A DNA stretch of 64,000 nt, from contig NW_006921534.1 in assembly GCF_000340215.1 (NCBI RefSeq), positions 5,684,955 to 5,748,954 on the forward strand. The letters are read 5' to 3'. Positions within the stretch are counted from its first letter, which is position 1; every line of letters begins with the position of its first letter. The stretch comes from Pseudocercospora fijiensis CIRAD86 (Eukaryota > Ascomycota > Dothideomycetes > Mycosphaerellales > Mycosphaerellaceae). Positions 54,058 to 64,000 of this stretch are shown piece by piece. Both the position numbers and the translations under genes were made by a program. Under the pieces are notes generated by a model. The model did not search any database, was not told the origin of the DNA, and worked only from the letters and a program-made list of their open reading frames with translations.

Positions 54058-57000
54058 CGAGCGATTAGTGGCCTATATATCAGCAACTCGCGCTGATTGG
54101 CTCGACCCACTTTTACCCCAATCCCACCCCTTACCTCGAGTTGCTAGCAACTCCCCTAATGAATTTAGTTAAAATGTGCTTTAAATTCAAAAGGGCTTTA
54201 GAAATATAGTAATTTCTACTAAGGTCGCTAGCGATAACTTAATAAAGCCAAAGTTAACGTATAGTATAGCTATTACGCTAAATTCGAGGTATATCTACTT
54301 GCTCTTGCCTTATCCGAGCGAAGCGATATAAATAGGCATAAGCCGGAGCATTCGAGAAGCTTACGACGAGGATATAGAGGTATTATCTATTTACGAGCTA
54401 AGCGGAATAATAGTTAGAAGTTAGTAGAATTATATACGAGGTGTTCGCTAGGGGTTCAATTTAAAGATGCGCTTATACAAATCTAGCTAGGCCTCTAATT
54501 AGAAGAAATTAAAAGGAAGTATTAGCCTAATAAATCTGTTAAGTGCCTAATAGTAGCCGGGGGCCGGTATAGAGGGCAGGAAGGTAGGAGGTAGGTAGGA
54601 GGGCAGCTAGGTAGGCAAGAGGCAAACTAGTAGGCACTCCTAACTTTAGGACTGTTATTCCGCTTAGCTATCGCTTCGCTCGGCTACCTTAGGCAGTACC
54701 TACCTATACGGTACTTTATTGTCTATTGCTACTGCTGCCGCTACTGCTGCCGCTACCGCCGCTATAGTATAGATTACTACTAAAGGTCCTACTATTAAAT
54801 AGCCGCTGCTATTCTTCTAATAAGTATCGTCGGTCGTTAATAAACACCCCTACCTATCGATTGCTAAGTTATAATATATCTATTAGCGACTATTATTATA
54901 GCGTATGTCTTAATAGGTTTAACGGCTATAGCGTCGGTATATCGGCGGCTGCTATAGAGTAGCGAAGACCGCTCGGTATAGTAGGCATATATAGAAGGCG
55001 CTATTAGTAAAGGACCTAGCGTATTACGTCTATTAAACTGCCGTCGTTTAAAGAAGATATGCTATATTAGAAGGTGCCGTCGCCTACGGCGTATGTATTC
55101 TATAGTACCGAGTTAGTTACCTACGTAGGCTTAAATTGCGATAGCGGAGGGGCCTAGAACGATAGCGGAGGATAGTAGTAACTGTTTCTATACTAATTAG
55201 TATAGAAAGTAGTCGCCGTGTACTCTAGCGCGCGCTAAGTGCCCTCCTCTAGCGCGAATAGGTCCCTCGCCTATTGCGGTTATTATATTTAGCGAGGTTG
55301 TTATTACTAGTAGACTAATAGTAAGGCGCCTACGCCTATATCGACCTACGCCTATTAGATAGCAAACAACGTGCTATTATCGTATCGCTATCGATACTAC
55401 TAGAGCTATTATAATAGCTCTACCGCCGCCGACAGTCGCATATATTTAGACTAATACTGTATAGCAATATTAGTCCGATAGGCGTATAATAAGTTAGCTA
55501 GAATAACCGCCTCTGCCTACTTTGCCTTCTAATAATAGTCGTATATAATGTTCTCGAGTATACTACGCAATAGAAGGTGACGGTCCTTCGTAATAGTACG
55601 AAGAGTCTCTATCTTACCTTCCTTATCTTCTTCTAGTAGATTCTCGTTAATAAGCTATTCTAAGTATATCTTAGTTAAGTTAATATCGCTATTAAAGCCT
55701 TTAGGGTCGAAGAAACGGTCTATATAGCAATCTACCTATTAAGCAGTTATTCTACTACCTTTAATCTCTTAATCGTACTAGATATAGCGACACGGTTAGT
55801 AATACTGCTTCTAGAAGTAACACTAGCATATATTAGGGATATAGTTATCGATCTATAGTTAATATTGTAATTAATTTGGAAGGCCGCTATTAGCGCGCTT
55901 CTAAGCGAGTCGATACTGCTTAGCAATAAGGCTTTAAAGGCAATATAGAAGCTCGTTAAACCGCTCGCAATCGCCTTATAGTCGACTAAATAGGTAAAGT
56001 ATATTGTCCTTCGCAGAAGCCTTATTAGCATTGTTATGCCACTTCCTGTCCACCTTTAGCGAGTATATAAGGGTGCCGGAGAGTAAGAAGTTGCCCTTAA
56101 TAGTACTAATATCGCTCTTAAAATCGGAGTAGTAACCCTTAACTAGCGACGTTATACGTACCTAAGCAACAGCAGTTAGTAAATACCCGCTCTAAGAGGA
56201 CGGAAGGTACTATTATATAGTACTTATACGTATAAGCAGTAGATTGTTCCTCCGCTAGTAGGTAGTCTATATCTAAGCGTGCTCGACTAACTATTCTCGC
56301 TCTATATAGCTGTACTTCTCGTCGTTCTTGCCGCTAGGAAGGGTATTAAAAGCAGCCTATATTCTAACCTCTACCTCTTCCTTAGACTCTACGTATAGTA
56401 TAACCTATACGAGCTTCTTATAGACCTTCTTATAAGCACTCTTAAGCGGAAATTTGCGGCGGATAGTCTATAACGAGTGTCGTTAGCATAGGTAGGTATA
56501 AACCTATAGAAATATGTCTCGAATAGCCTATTATTTAGATACCGAGTTATTAAGAATAGACTATTATAACTGCTAGCTGCTAGGCTTACTATAACGACCC
56601 TAAGAAGCTATATAGCTAAGTGCTTACGCGTAGATAACACTATGTTTGCTTTCTAGCAGTGCGTATGCTATAGGCCGCTATTTAAGGTTGTCGTCGCTTA
56701 TAAGGACGTTAAATAGCTTCTAATCTAGTTAATTGACTTCGTATATATCGTCTAGTAGTATTAATTTGCCGAACTTTATTAACAACTAAATACCTTCTTC
56801 TATTGCCTATATAAAGCCTCTCCTAATACTATCTTTAGTGTTGACACTAAACTATTAGAAGTATAGGTTATGCTCCTTTATAGTCCGTATAATAGCCTAT
56901 AATTGAAGGTCCGTATTGCCTCTCTTTTCTTAAGTTATAAAGCGCTTATTACGGTTATAATAAGGCGATTGTTTAGCGGCATTGTATATAGCACTAATAT

Positions 57001-57941
57001 CGAGATAAGAGACACCGAGATTGTTACTATATTAGCCCTATAAGGCGTCGAAGGTTCTTCTAGCTTATAGCGAGTAATCGATTTGCTTTTTAACCTTATC
57101 TTTAATATATTAGCAAACCTTCCGGCTATTAAGATAGTCGAGCGTGTATATATATTTAGTTATAGCAGTATAGCGACGAATACTAACTCTTCTAGTAGCC
57201 TTATTGTTACGGTATTCAACCTTAGTAATAAAGCCTATTCTATACTCCTTCTTAAGCGGCTTAAACATACGCCTGTCCTTAATACCTACTGCTTCCTTAT
57301 TTAGCTTATTAAGGCGCTACTTTTCTATATAATAGAAGTAGGACTTCTTATAGTATAGCCCTATCTCTATATAGGGTATTATTATAGACAGCTTCTTAGT
57401 AGATTTCCGGGTATATTAATTGCTATACAGTTTCTAGATTAAACTCTACCTATTAGTGTCTGTTTTAATGTCTTCTATAAGGTTAAATACTCGTTGTCGA
57501 AGCCGCTAAAGGGCAGCGACGTCGTTAGGCGTAGATAGGTCTATTATAGAATATAGGGGTTAATAGAAGAGGTTATATAGAAAATTTAAGATAAGCGGAG
57601 GATATAGGTGTACTAAGACTACGATCTGTATAAGGTTTAGCGGGGCTTAGTAGGGCTAGCGTTGCTAGCAACTCCGGCTGCCCCGGGCCGGCGTTGCTAG
57701 CAACTCCGGCTGCCCCGTGCTACCCCTGCAGTTGCTGATATATACCGCGATTTAGCGAGATAGCGGACGGCGGTAATCCCTGAAAACGGGATCTAACTGG
57801 TCAAAGCTAGCGTACTGCCTAAAGGAATTATCCGTACCTTTAAAAAGTTCACGTCTAACGCTTTCAAGCTAGCTGCCGTTTACGGGGATTACCCCCGTCC
57901 GCCATCTCGCTTAATCGCAGTGTATAGCTAACCGAGCGATT
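54058..57941 (-). mobile_element. Mutator-like element (MULE) with TIRs, 9-bp target duplication and transposase relic
   Basis: The 9-mer CGAGCGATT occurs at 54058-54066 and 57933-57941. Just inside lie inverted ends, left GTGGCCTATATATCAGCAAC from 54068 and right GTTAGC then TATATATCAGCAACT (minus strand, ending 57932); the right one is split by a 178-bp MITE. A self-complementary GTTGCTAGCAAC follows inside each end, tandemly duplicated on the right (about 57658-57712). Read through TAG/TAA stops on the minus strand, about 57480-55360 encodes a MULE transposase: first Asp region LILLDDIYEVN (56725-56765), C-x2-H in YLCQRHS (about 56474-56499), and a Lys/Arg-rich C-terminus. RIP-inactivated. 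Only 55747-56031 and small frames stay open. Confidence 0.85.
57745..57922. mobile_element. 178-bp MITE inserted in the right TIR of the MULE
   Basis: About 45-bp terminal inverted repeats, sharing for example GCGAGATRGCGGACGG and GGTAATCCC, flanked by TATA on both sides (57741-57744 and 57923-57926; TA or TATA duplication). The internal about 85 bp is non-coding. TA-type target site and structure suggest a Tc1/mariner-related MITE. The right arm keeps more CG/CA sites than the left, so mutation differs between arms. Confidence 0.85.
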
Positions 57942-58234
57942 GGAGCCGGTCATTTGCGGCTGATAGGCTTTGCTTCGCTTCGCTTGGGGTGGGCGGACTT
58001 GTCGCCACCTTCCCTGTTTGGTGTAGGTGCACTGCAGGTTCCTATCCGAACGTCACTTGCCTATTTGGGGTCTGCTCTGTACAGCACAATCACCACGCTC
58101 CGAACATGAGACAATATCCTCCCGTGAGGCTCTTCAGTCCACGGCCTTGCCATGTTGATACTTCCTACGAACGTGCAGACCAGCTGCAGCTGCATCATTT
58201 GAAAGCTCGCTTCGACTACTACCACACTCCATGT
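57942..58234. other. Host intergenic sequence right of the MULE
   Basis: Normal CA/TG content returns. No supported gene. Confidence 0.45.
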
Positions 58235-58876
58235 TCACTGCTCTTCCTTCTTACTCTTGCTCATTGCTGCCTTCTTGTCTCTCTTTCTCGCTCGTCTGAG
58301 CAGCTGCTTCAACGGCTGTGGCAGATGGCGGGGCACCTGGGCTGAAATCCCTTCATTGTGCCTGAAATTTCTCATTTCCCATTCCATCAGAATTCTGCGT
58401 TCGGTATCCTCGGCGGCCTCTGATGAAGTAGTGCGGGTCTCTGATGGAGTGGTGGGATGGGTTATTGATGAAGGAATAGCATCGTTCTCTGAATGATCAG
58501 TAGGACTGGCCTCTGATGGACTGCCAGGACCTATCTCTGACGGAAACGAAGTAGTGGGACTGGATCCCGATGGGGTATCAGGACCGGCATCCGATGAAGT
58601 AGAACGTGTCTCTCTTCCTGTGCGTCTCCATTCCACGGGCTCATTGAAGGGTTGACTCCTAGAGCGAGGGGATGCGCGAGAGACAATAGACCTACCAGAA
58701 CTAGTGACTTGCGGTTGTCTTGGAACCTCTGAACCGCTTCTTGAATCCGACCGGTTTGAAGAGATGGTGGAGTTTCTTGCTGAGTTTACTTGTGGTTGAG
58801 CAGAAGATGGCAATGACTGACTGGCCAAGTGCGTGCTGTGGAGCGACTTCATACCTTGACCAAGTTGCCGAAACAT
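58235..58876 (-). CDS. Serine/threonine-rich hypothetical protein
   Basis: 213 aa from ATG 58876, single exon. The middle is almost wholly Ser/Pro/Thr/Glu-rich with repeated S-D/E-x-x-P motifs encoded by an irregular GATGGA/TCTGATG-type repeat (about 58440-58600), suggesting slippage. The C-terminal 45 residues are charged and helical (RRILMEWEMRNF), ending in a basic tail (KKAAMSKSKKEEQ). Largely disordered; no family recognised. Confidence 0.5.
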   Translation of the reverse strand: MFRQLGQGMKSLHSTHLASQSLPSSAQPQVNSARNSTISSNRSDSRSGSEVPRQPQVTSSGRSIVSRASPRSRSQPFNEPVEWRRTGRETRSTSSDAGPDTPSGSSPTTSFPSEIGPGSPSEASPTDHSENDAIPSSITHPTTPSETRTTSSEAAEDTERRILMEWEMRNFRHNEGISAQVPRHLPQPLKQLLRRARKRDKKAAMSKSKKEEQ

Positions 58877-59662
58877 CTTATTGCCGAGTGCTCTTTGCCT
58901 TGGATGAATGGGAACGCTGGCAAGACTAAGAAACGGAATGACCGAAATTATGTTCTTGAGACCTGCTCAAGAGAATTGAAAATCGTGCTCGAATTGACAA
59001 AAGAGATTGTGTATTGTTGAGACCTGCTGAAGAGAGAAGGCAACCATTCCGTGGCCAACTGCTGCTTATATGGTGTGCTCGTCCATTGCTACATTGCAAA
59101 TGTCTGGGACAGCATCGAATGCCAAGGCGTGGCAGACCAGGGCCACCCACACAAAGGTGCTCCGGCCGAACATGAAACCATAGTCGAACCAGCAGAAAGA
59201 GACGTTCGCGGAGGCGAACTGAAACCAGCGTTGTCGATGTCCTGTACAGAAACATTCTCAACACCTGACGTCTCACTCTAATCCTTGATGCAAATCACTG
59301 CACTTACAGGCGAACCCAGCATATCTGTCATACCTGGCATTCTCTTTCCAGACGAAGCACAAAGAAACCATGTCCACCATGCATGTATAAGACTATGAAG
59401 TCAGCATTTCAATTTGCTTTTTCAATGCTGGCTAACGATTCCGCCTGGAGGCGTAGGTACAAACCAACAGAGCCACCCATGCGCATGCGCATAACTCCGT
59501 AATCAAAGACACTCTGCAGTAGCGGTATACTGAACGGCTGCACGGCTCTCCGGCTTTTGTGGAGTGGCTTTTCTCGAGTCGCCCTGAATCCTGCTAAAAC
59601 TCCTAGTCAATAGCAGCCAAATGTCAGCATGCCTCAATGGTACAAAGCTATTCTGAGTCAGC
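58877..59662. other. Intergenic region, nothing recognised
   Basis: Contains the 3' flank of the KH protein gene and the upstream region of the Ser-rich gene. No supported frame. Confidence 0.45.
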
Positions 59663-61624
59663 TTATACGCCTGGCGGAGGCGGAACTGCGTTGTAGCCTG
59701 CACTCGAGTACTCAGCTGGGGGCGGTGGTGGTGGGGCGGCCGCCGCTGCGCCATTGGGGTCCATGGTCGGAGTCTGAGATTGTTGCCCGTAGCTGGCATA
59801 CCCTCCCTGCATATACTGCGCCATGACTGCAGCATATCCTCCGTATGCAGCGTAAGGATCTGCTTCCGGATTCTGTTGGTAGTATGCAGCCCAGGCTTCG
59901 TACTGTCTCTGCTGCTCTGCAGGGTCGGCAGCTGGCTGTTGAGCTTGCGCGGCGGTTGCTGCTGCTGGAGATTGCGCAGTGCCATAGCCAATCTGCGCAG
60001 CATAGCTGCTATCGTAGCCACCGCCATATGCACTTCCACCGCCGGCTGGCTGACCTCCGTAGGCACTACCACCACCATAAGATCCAGAGTTTTGCCTGTC
60101 GCCTTGGTTACGGAAACCTCCTCGATTCTCACCGTAGCCGCCACCACCTCCATATCCTCCGTCGCGAGGGCCACGGTTTGGCGGACCGCGTTCCTTGAAT
60201 TCCTGGTAGGATTGTTTCACGGATTCCAGCAGCGACAAGCACTGCTCCTCCGCGGCATCAACCATGCTTTGTTCGGGACCGCTGTTGTCATGTCAGCACG
60301 TTTCACATACATTGAGGCTTACCAATCCTTACGCGACATGGAGGTACATCTGCTCATCGCTCTCACGTCCAGTATCGTGTTCCATGAATCCACTTCCGCG
60401 ACCCTTGATCTGGACGCGGCATCTCGTCTCTTGCTGGATGTGCTTGACATAGCTGCCACCGTGACCAACGACTTGAGCGCGCAAGTTGAAGCCTGGAATT
60501 GGCTCGAGATCGATTGGGATGCGCTTCTCTGGCCACTTGCGGCGGCCAAGATGATCCCGGTCTGGCTGGTTTTCTGGTGGGTCGCGACGTCGGAAGCGGC
60601 GTTCGTCGATCAGGTTTGGCAGTTCCTGTTGCATGAGCTCGTTGATCTTCGCGACGGCTTTCTCGAGGCCATCCTTGGTCGTGCTCGTGACGTGGAGGTA
60701 GAGCGGCGGGTTCTAAATTTGTCCTCAGCACAACGTGTATCCCCATTTCGTACATTTCCCACTTACAGTCGCAGTTGCCATGCTCTTGTCTGGATAGTAG
60801 TTTCCTCGGGTAGTGACATCTTTAGACAAGTAAGCGATCGATTCGGAACCTAATCAGTAAGTTTATTCGTGCGGATGGAAGCGTACCGGCGCCAGTTTCT
60901 TCTTTGATCTAGATGTCACATTTCAGGTCAGCTGATGCAAATCGTTTGTGCCGCCGGTGGCTACGTCAGGCTAAGTGTAAGCTCAAATGATGTCCTCTAA
61001 CGTTTGTATAACAAACTCAATTCTGTTGAGCTTAGGATGTTACATGTGCTGTACAAGGGAGGGCAAATGGCTGGAGCTATGCCTGGGAGTATCAGTGGCA
61101 ACGGGACAAAGTGAGTATTTACCATCTTCTGAGTGCTGCCTTTAGTCAACGTGTAGCGGTTACGAAGGTCATTGACCTCGATGTCTTTAATAAAGTCACC
61201 ATCTTGCTGGTAGATTTCGGCATTGAGTGGTCCGGCGGAGGGCGACTTTTCTGCGCCAGGTGCTGAGTTGGGGGTCTGTCATAATGTTAGCATATTCATG
61301 TACTGGTTTGCTTTCGACAGTAGAAGGGTCGCGTACAGTACGGATAGGCGGCACATCGACATGCTGAATGCCCTTCTGCTTCTGCAATTGTGCGCTGATG
61401 CGGGCAGCCGCCGCCGCCGCCTTTGCTGCAGCATCTTCTGGCGCACTGCCGTGATTGTCGCCGCCTGCTGGAGACTCGACACTCTTGACTGGCGACCGAC
61501 TCCGTGCTGCCTCGCGATTCTTAGTCGCAGGGCTGCGCGAACGTCTGTCAAAGCGACTCTTTCGTGGTGCCTCTTCTGCGGTCACGTCGAACCGACTGCG
61601 CTTTCGCGGCTCGCTGTCGGCCAT
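59663..61624 (-). CDS. KH-domain RNA-binding protein, KHDC4 (BLOM7) homologue
   Basis: Six exons: 61337-61624, 61123-61275, 60887-60908 (22 nt), 60767-60819, 60333-60712, 59663-60281; 1515 nt, 504 aa, all GT-AG, phases consistent. The N-terminus is Arg/Ser-rich (SRSP-type). A first KH-like region at about 118-200 includes DLRNRYTLTKGSTQ, DVTTRGNYYPD and PPLYLHV. The second KH region, about 235-295, carries NLRAQVVGHGGSYVKHIQ, where the GxxG loop reads GHGG, then RVQIKGRGSGF. The C-terminal about 200 residues are Gly/Tyr/Gln/Ala-rich, ending in a Pro-rich stretch. The human homologue is a splicing-associated factor, so a nuclear role in pre-mRNA splicing is inferred. The first intron has a CTAAC branch site close to its AG (GCTAACATTATGACAG). 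Confidence 0.9.
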
Positions 61625-61922
61625 GATGGTGGATGTTGTTCGCGAAGTGGAGAGGTGGAGGTCGTGGTTATGAGAAAGTCATGAATGTGTCAAAGGCTGA
61701 GCAGAAGTGACCAGCGCTCGTGCAAAAGTCCACTTCGAGCTTCAAAGCAACCTTGGCTCTTGGCATTCGGAACTCTATGCTTCTTCGGGCCGACAGCTAG
61801 AGCATTGGAACCAAAAGTAATAAGTGAATCAACTTACTTTCCAACTCATGTTTCATCCCGACTCACTCATACATCCCGTATCAGCCATTGTTTGCAGGCA
61901 TTGACTGTGCATACACTCAATA
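61625..61922. promoter_or_regulatory. 298-bp divergent promoter between KHDC4 homologue and ILV6
   Basis: Head-to-head start codons at 61624 (-) and 61923 (+) with no gene between. Both leaders must lie here, so a shared bidirectional promoter is likely. No TATA box or named site is claimed. Confidence 0.7.
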
Positions 61923-62967
61923 ATGGCGTCAAAACGCGCTTTGCGGGCCCTTCAATCGGCCATTCCAGCCTCACAGCCCTTCACACGAACAGCAGCTGTC
62001 CAATGCCGATATCAGTCCAGCTCGACCAGCGCCCTAGCGTACAAGGCACTCCACCGCCGGATCGCACCTTTACCTACCACACAGTCGGCCGTATCCTCGA
62101 TCTCGCCCGCCGCAGCTGTGAGCTCCATCCTCTACGAAACCCCCATCCCCGACAAGACACCGCCGAAACGACATGTCCTCAACTGTTTGGTTCAGAATGA
62201 GCCTGGTGTGCTTTCGCGCGTCTCTGGTATTCTTGCAGCAAGAGGGTTCAACATTGACTCACTCGTAGTCTGTTCTACGGAGGTCGCTGATCTTTCGCGC
62301 ATGACCATTGTGCTCCAAGGACAGGACGGTGTTGTTGAGCAAGCTAGGAGACAACTGGAGGATCTTGTTCCAGTCTGGGCTGTACTAGACTATACCGCAG
62401 CACCCCTCGTGCAGCGTGAACTGCTCCTCGCCAAGATTAGTATTCTTGGGCCGGAGTATTTCGAAGAGCTACTCGCACACCACAGAGAAATGGCAGGGGA
62501 CGCCGACCCACCTATGATCCCATACGAGGCAGGGACTGGTGCAGATGGCCAGCCTGAGCCACTTGATGGCGATGTAGAAAATGTGATAGACCCAGGTTTC
62601 CACCCACGCAATCTCGCACCCTCAGAAGCTCTGCGACTCAAGCACCAGCACTTGGAGACTATCACATACCTCACACATCAATTCGGCGGCAAAGTGCTGG
62701 ACATCTCGACGAACAACTGCATTGTCGAGCTCTCTGCCAAGCCTACCAGGATCGACTCGTTCATGAAGCTTATCTCGCCTTTCGGTATCCTTGAGTCGGC
62801 ACGAACAGGTGAGCTGAAGCCGAATCATTGCTTTTCCTGACCACGATATGCTAATTATAGATGCAGGTCTGATGGCACTCCCAAGATCTCCACTTGACGG
62901 AGCTGAAGCAGCAGAGACCAAGGAGGTAGAAGAGGTCATGGACGCGGCCTCGCTGCCCCCATCATAG
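61923..62967 (+). CDS. ILV6: Acetolactate synthase regulatory (small) subunit
   Basis: Two exons, 61923-62808 and 62867-62967 (an alternative acceptor six bases upstream is in frame); 328 aa. Regulatory subunit of mitochondrial acetohydroxyacid synthase, first common step of branched-chain amino-acid synthesis; confers valine feedback. The N-terminal about 60 residues are basic and Ser/Ala-rich, a mitochondrial presequence. The ACT domain begins at HVLNCLVQNEPGVLSRVSGI and continues with ARGFNIDSLVV. The C-terminal ALS_ss_C domain includes QFGGKVLDIS, IVELSAKP, and the family ending (GILESARTG, then LMALPRSPL). The segment at about 195-235 contains an acidic/Gly insertion common in fungi. The catalytic subunit is not in this window. 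Confidence 0.95.
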
Positions 62968-63261
62968 TCTGCTGGTTGGAAGCGTGACTATCCGCCCTCC
63001 AAGATTTCTGGTGTTTCGGCCCTGCGCTTTTTGGTCGAAAGCTGTCTTTCGATGTATTGTTCTAGCATAGCTCGGCGCCTGATGGCGTCTCAGGATCTGT
63101 ATCACAGGAAGCTCTCGCGAGCGTCATATGGGATCGGTCGGTGCGGTGGATTGAATAATGCATTTTTCGGCTTTTTGACACGATATGACTACTCACTCTC
63201 ACATGGACTTGTTTCAAGCTAACTGAAATGCGAACAGTATTTCCACCGGCCGCCGTGATGT
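62968..63261. other. Intergenic between ILV6 and the minus-strand gene
   Basis: About 290 bp containing the two 3' flanks; no supported frame. Confidence 0.5.
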
Positions 63262-63933
63262 TCAGTGACCTTGCGCTGGCACAGCTTGATCGGCAGTAGT
63301 ACGCCAAAGAGTCATGACATTGATATATTGCATTTGCACAGGCTCTGTCTCAAAAATCAGCATAGCGCGCAAAAGGCTCGAGCAAAGCAACCACGTACCC
63401 TCAACATCGCCATTCCTAAAATCATGCACCAACTCAATTGCCTGGGCCGGCACTCTCTGAGCAATCAAGTACTCATCGCTCGTAGGCCATGTAACAGAGT
63501 CATCGTCCAAACTCGTACCCAGCGCCAAGAGAAGCCAACGCGCATTACAAACCGACCTCGGATCCAGCTTGGTCGTATCAATCCGATACAACTGAACATT
63601 GTTCCCATTCCGGTTTTTATGCAATCTCATCCTCGCCCAATTCTCCGCATGCTCTCTGTCGTCCAGCGTTGAAATGAATGGACTCCATTCCTGGCAACGG
63701 AACCATGCTAGATGACCTTTCAATATCTCTCTGAGACATTCTCCTTTATATGCTCCCTCCCAGGCAAATCCGGTCACGAGCGAGTCGCCAAAATCGAATC
63801 TGGCTTGCGATTCGGGAGTTTGAACGCGGTACAGGTATCGTGGAATGACGGAGGGACATCGGAAGAATCTGGGGGCAGCAAAGCCGTATTCATGGACATG
63901 GATTGATTCCATTGATGGGCCGGTGTCTTCCAT
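63262..63933 (-). CDS. Hypothetical fungal protein (possibly DUF7587-like), start uncertain
   Basis: Open minus-strand frame of 223 aa from ATG 63933. It has an IPRYLYRVQTP segment early, then a long block with GHLAWF, SPFISTLDD, the helix HAENWARMRL, VQLYRIDTTKLD, and DEYLIAQRVPAQAIELV. This order resembles fungal proteins of the DUF7587 type (Arg-containing strand, HL.W....FIS, Id..L, EYL....IP), which look distantly like ADP-ribosyltransferase folds; a weak match from memory. A GTACGTGG donor at about 63398 suggests a small terminal intron, so the C-terminal about 40 residues may be wrong. The frame is open upstream to the window edge, so the N-terminus could be longer. Confidence 0.55.
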   Translation of the reverse strand: MEDTGPSMESIHVHEYGFAAPRFFRCPSVIPRYLYRVQTPESQARFDFGDSLVTGFAWEGAYKGECLREILKGHLAWFRCQEWSPFISTLDDREHAENWARMRLHKNRNGNNVQLYRIDTTKLDPRSVCNARWLLLALGTSLDDDSVTWPTSDEYLIAQRVPAQAIELVHDFRNGDVEGTWLLCSSLLRAMLIFETEPVQMQYINVMTLWRTTADQAVPAQGH

Positions 63934-64000
63934 TTCGGATCTCTGGTGGAGGTGTGCGACGTTCGAGTTGAGGGTTAGTAGGAAGTGCGTCGAAAGGAGT

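Noticed and set aside
59780..60853. 357-aa plus-strand frame antisense to the KH protein
   Set aside because: Spans introns and exons of a well-supported minus-strand gene; no domain.

Overview
The window looks like filamentous ascomycete DNA (Pezizomycotina; Dothideomycetes is my best guess, by inference). Host genes carry short GT-AG introns of about 50-80 nt. They include typical fungal families: mitochondrial ATP synthase subunit 9, a PTH11-type rhodopsin-domain receptor, an S53 sedolisin, the acetolactate synthase regulatory subunit, and homologues of KHDC4 and CCDC97. Transposon islands show repeat-induced point mutation (RIP). CA/TG dinucleotides are almost gone, TA is in excess, and old transposon reading frames can be read straight through if TAG/TAA are taken as former Trp and Gln codons.

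Layout. 1-7260 is a RIP-degraded island: a chromodomain Ty3/gypsy pol on + and a MULE transposase on -. 7270-13400 is host DNA with ATP9 and a small membrane protein. 13410-30050 is a 16.6 kb nested transposon island. An older element encoding a retroviral-type integrase is split inside its integrase core by a 12.29 kb LTR element (14539-26831) with two 279-bp LTRs. That inner element carries gag-protease, pol and a third long frame of unknown function; the same near-palindrome recurs beside each frame. A triplet microsatellite and a degenerate minisatellite follow. 30172-30308 is a tRNA-Gly(GCC) gene with a canonical intron and a second, non-canonical 52-nt insertion in the T arm.

30300-54057 is host DNA: a 2OG oxygenase relic, an arrestin, a PTH11-like receptor, an amidohydrolase relic, CCDC97, a small unknown gene, a short-chain dehydrogenase, two unknown proteins, a coiled-coil tail-anchored protein, an esterase, a FAD/NAD(P) oxidoreductase and a sedolisin. 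54058-57941 is a second MULE with a 9-bp target duplication; a 178-bp MITE sits inside its right terminal repeat. 57942-64000 is host DNA: a Ser-rich protein, KHDC4 and ILV6 sharing a 298-bp divergent promoter, and a hypothetical protein at the edge.

The host genes do not form one pathway; housekeeping genes sit beside receptor, secreted-enzyme and redox genes of the kind common in accessory fungal regions. Gene models were built by hand from splice signals and frame continuity; none was checked against transcripts or databases.
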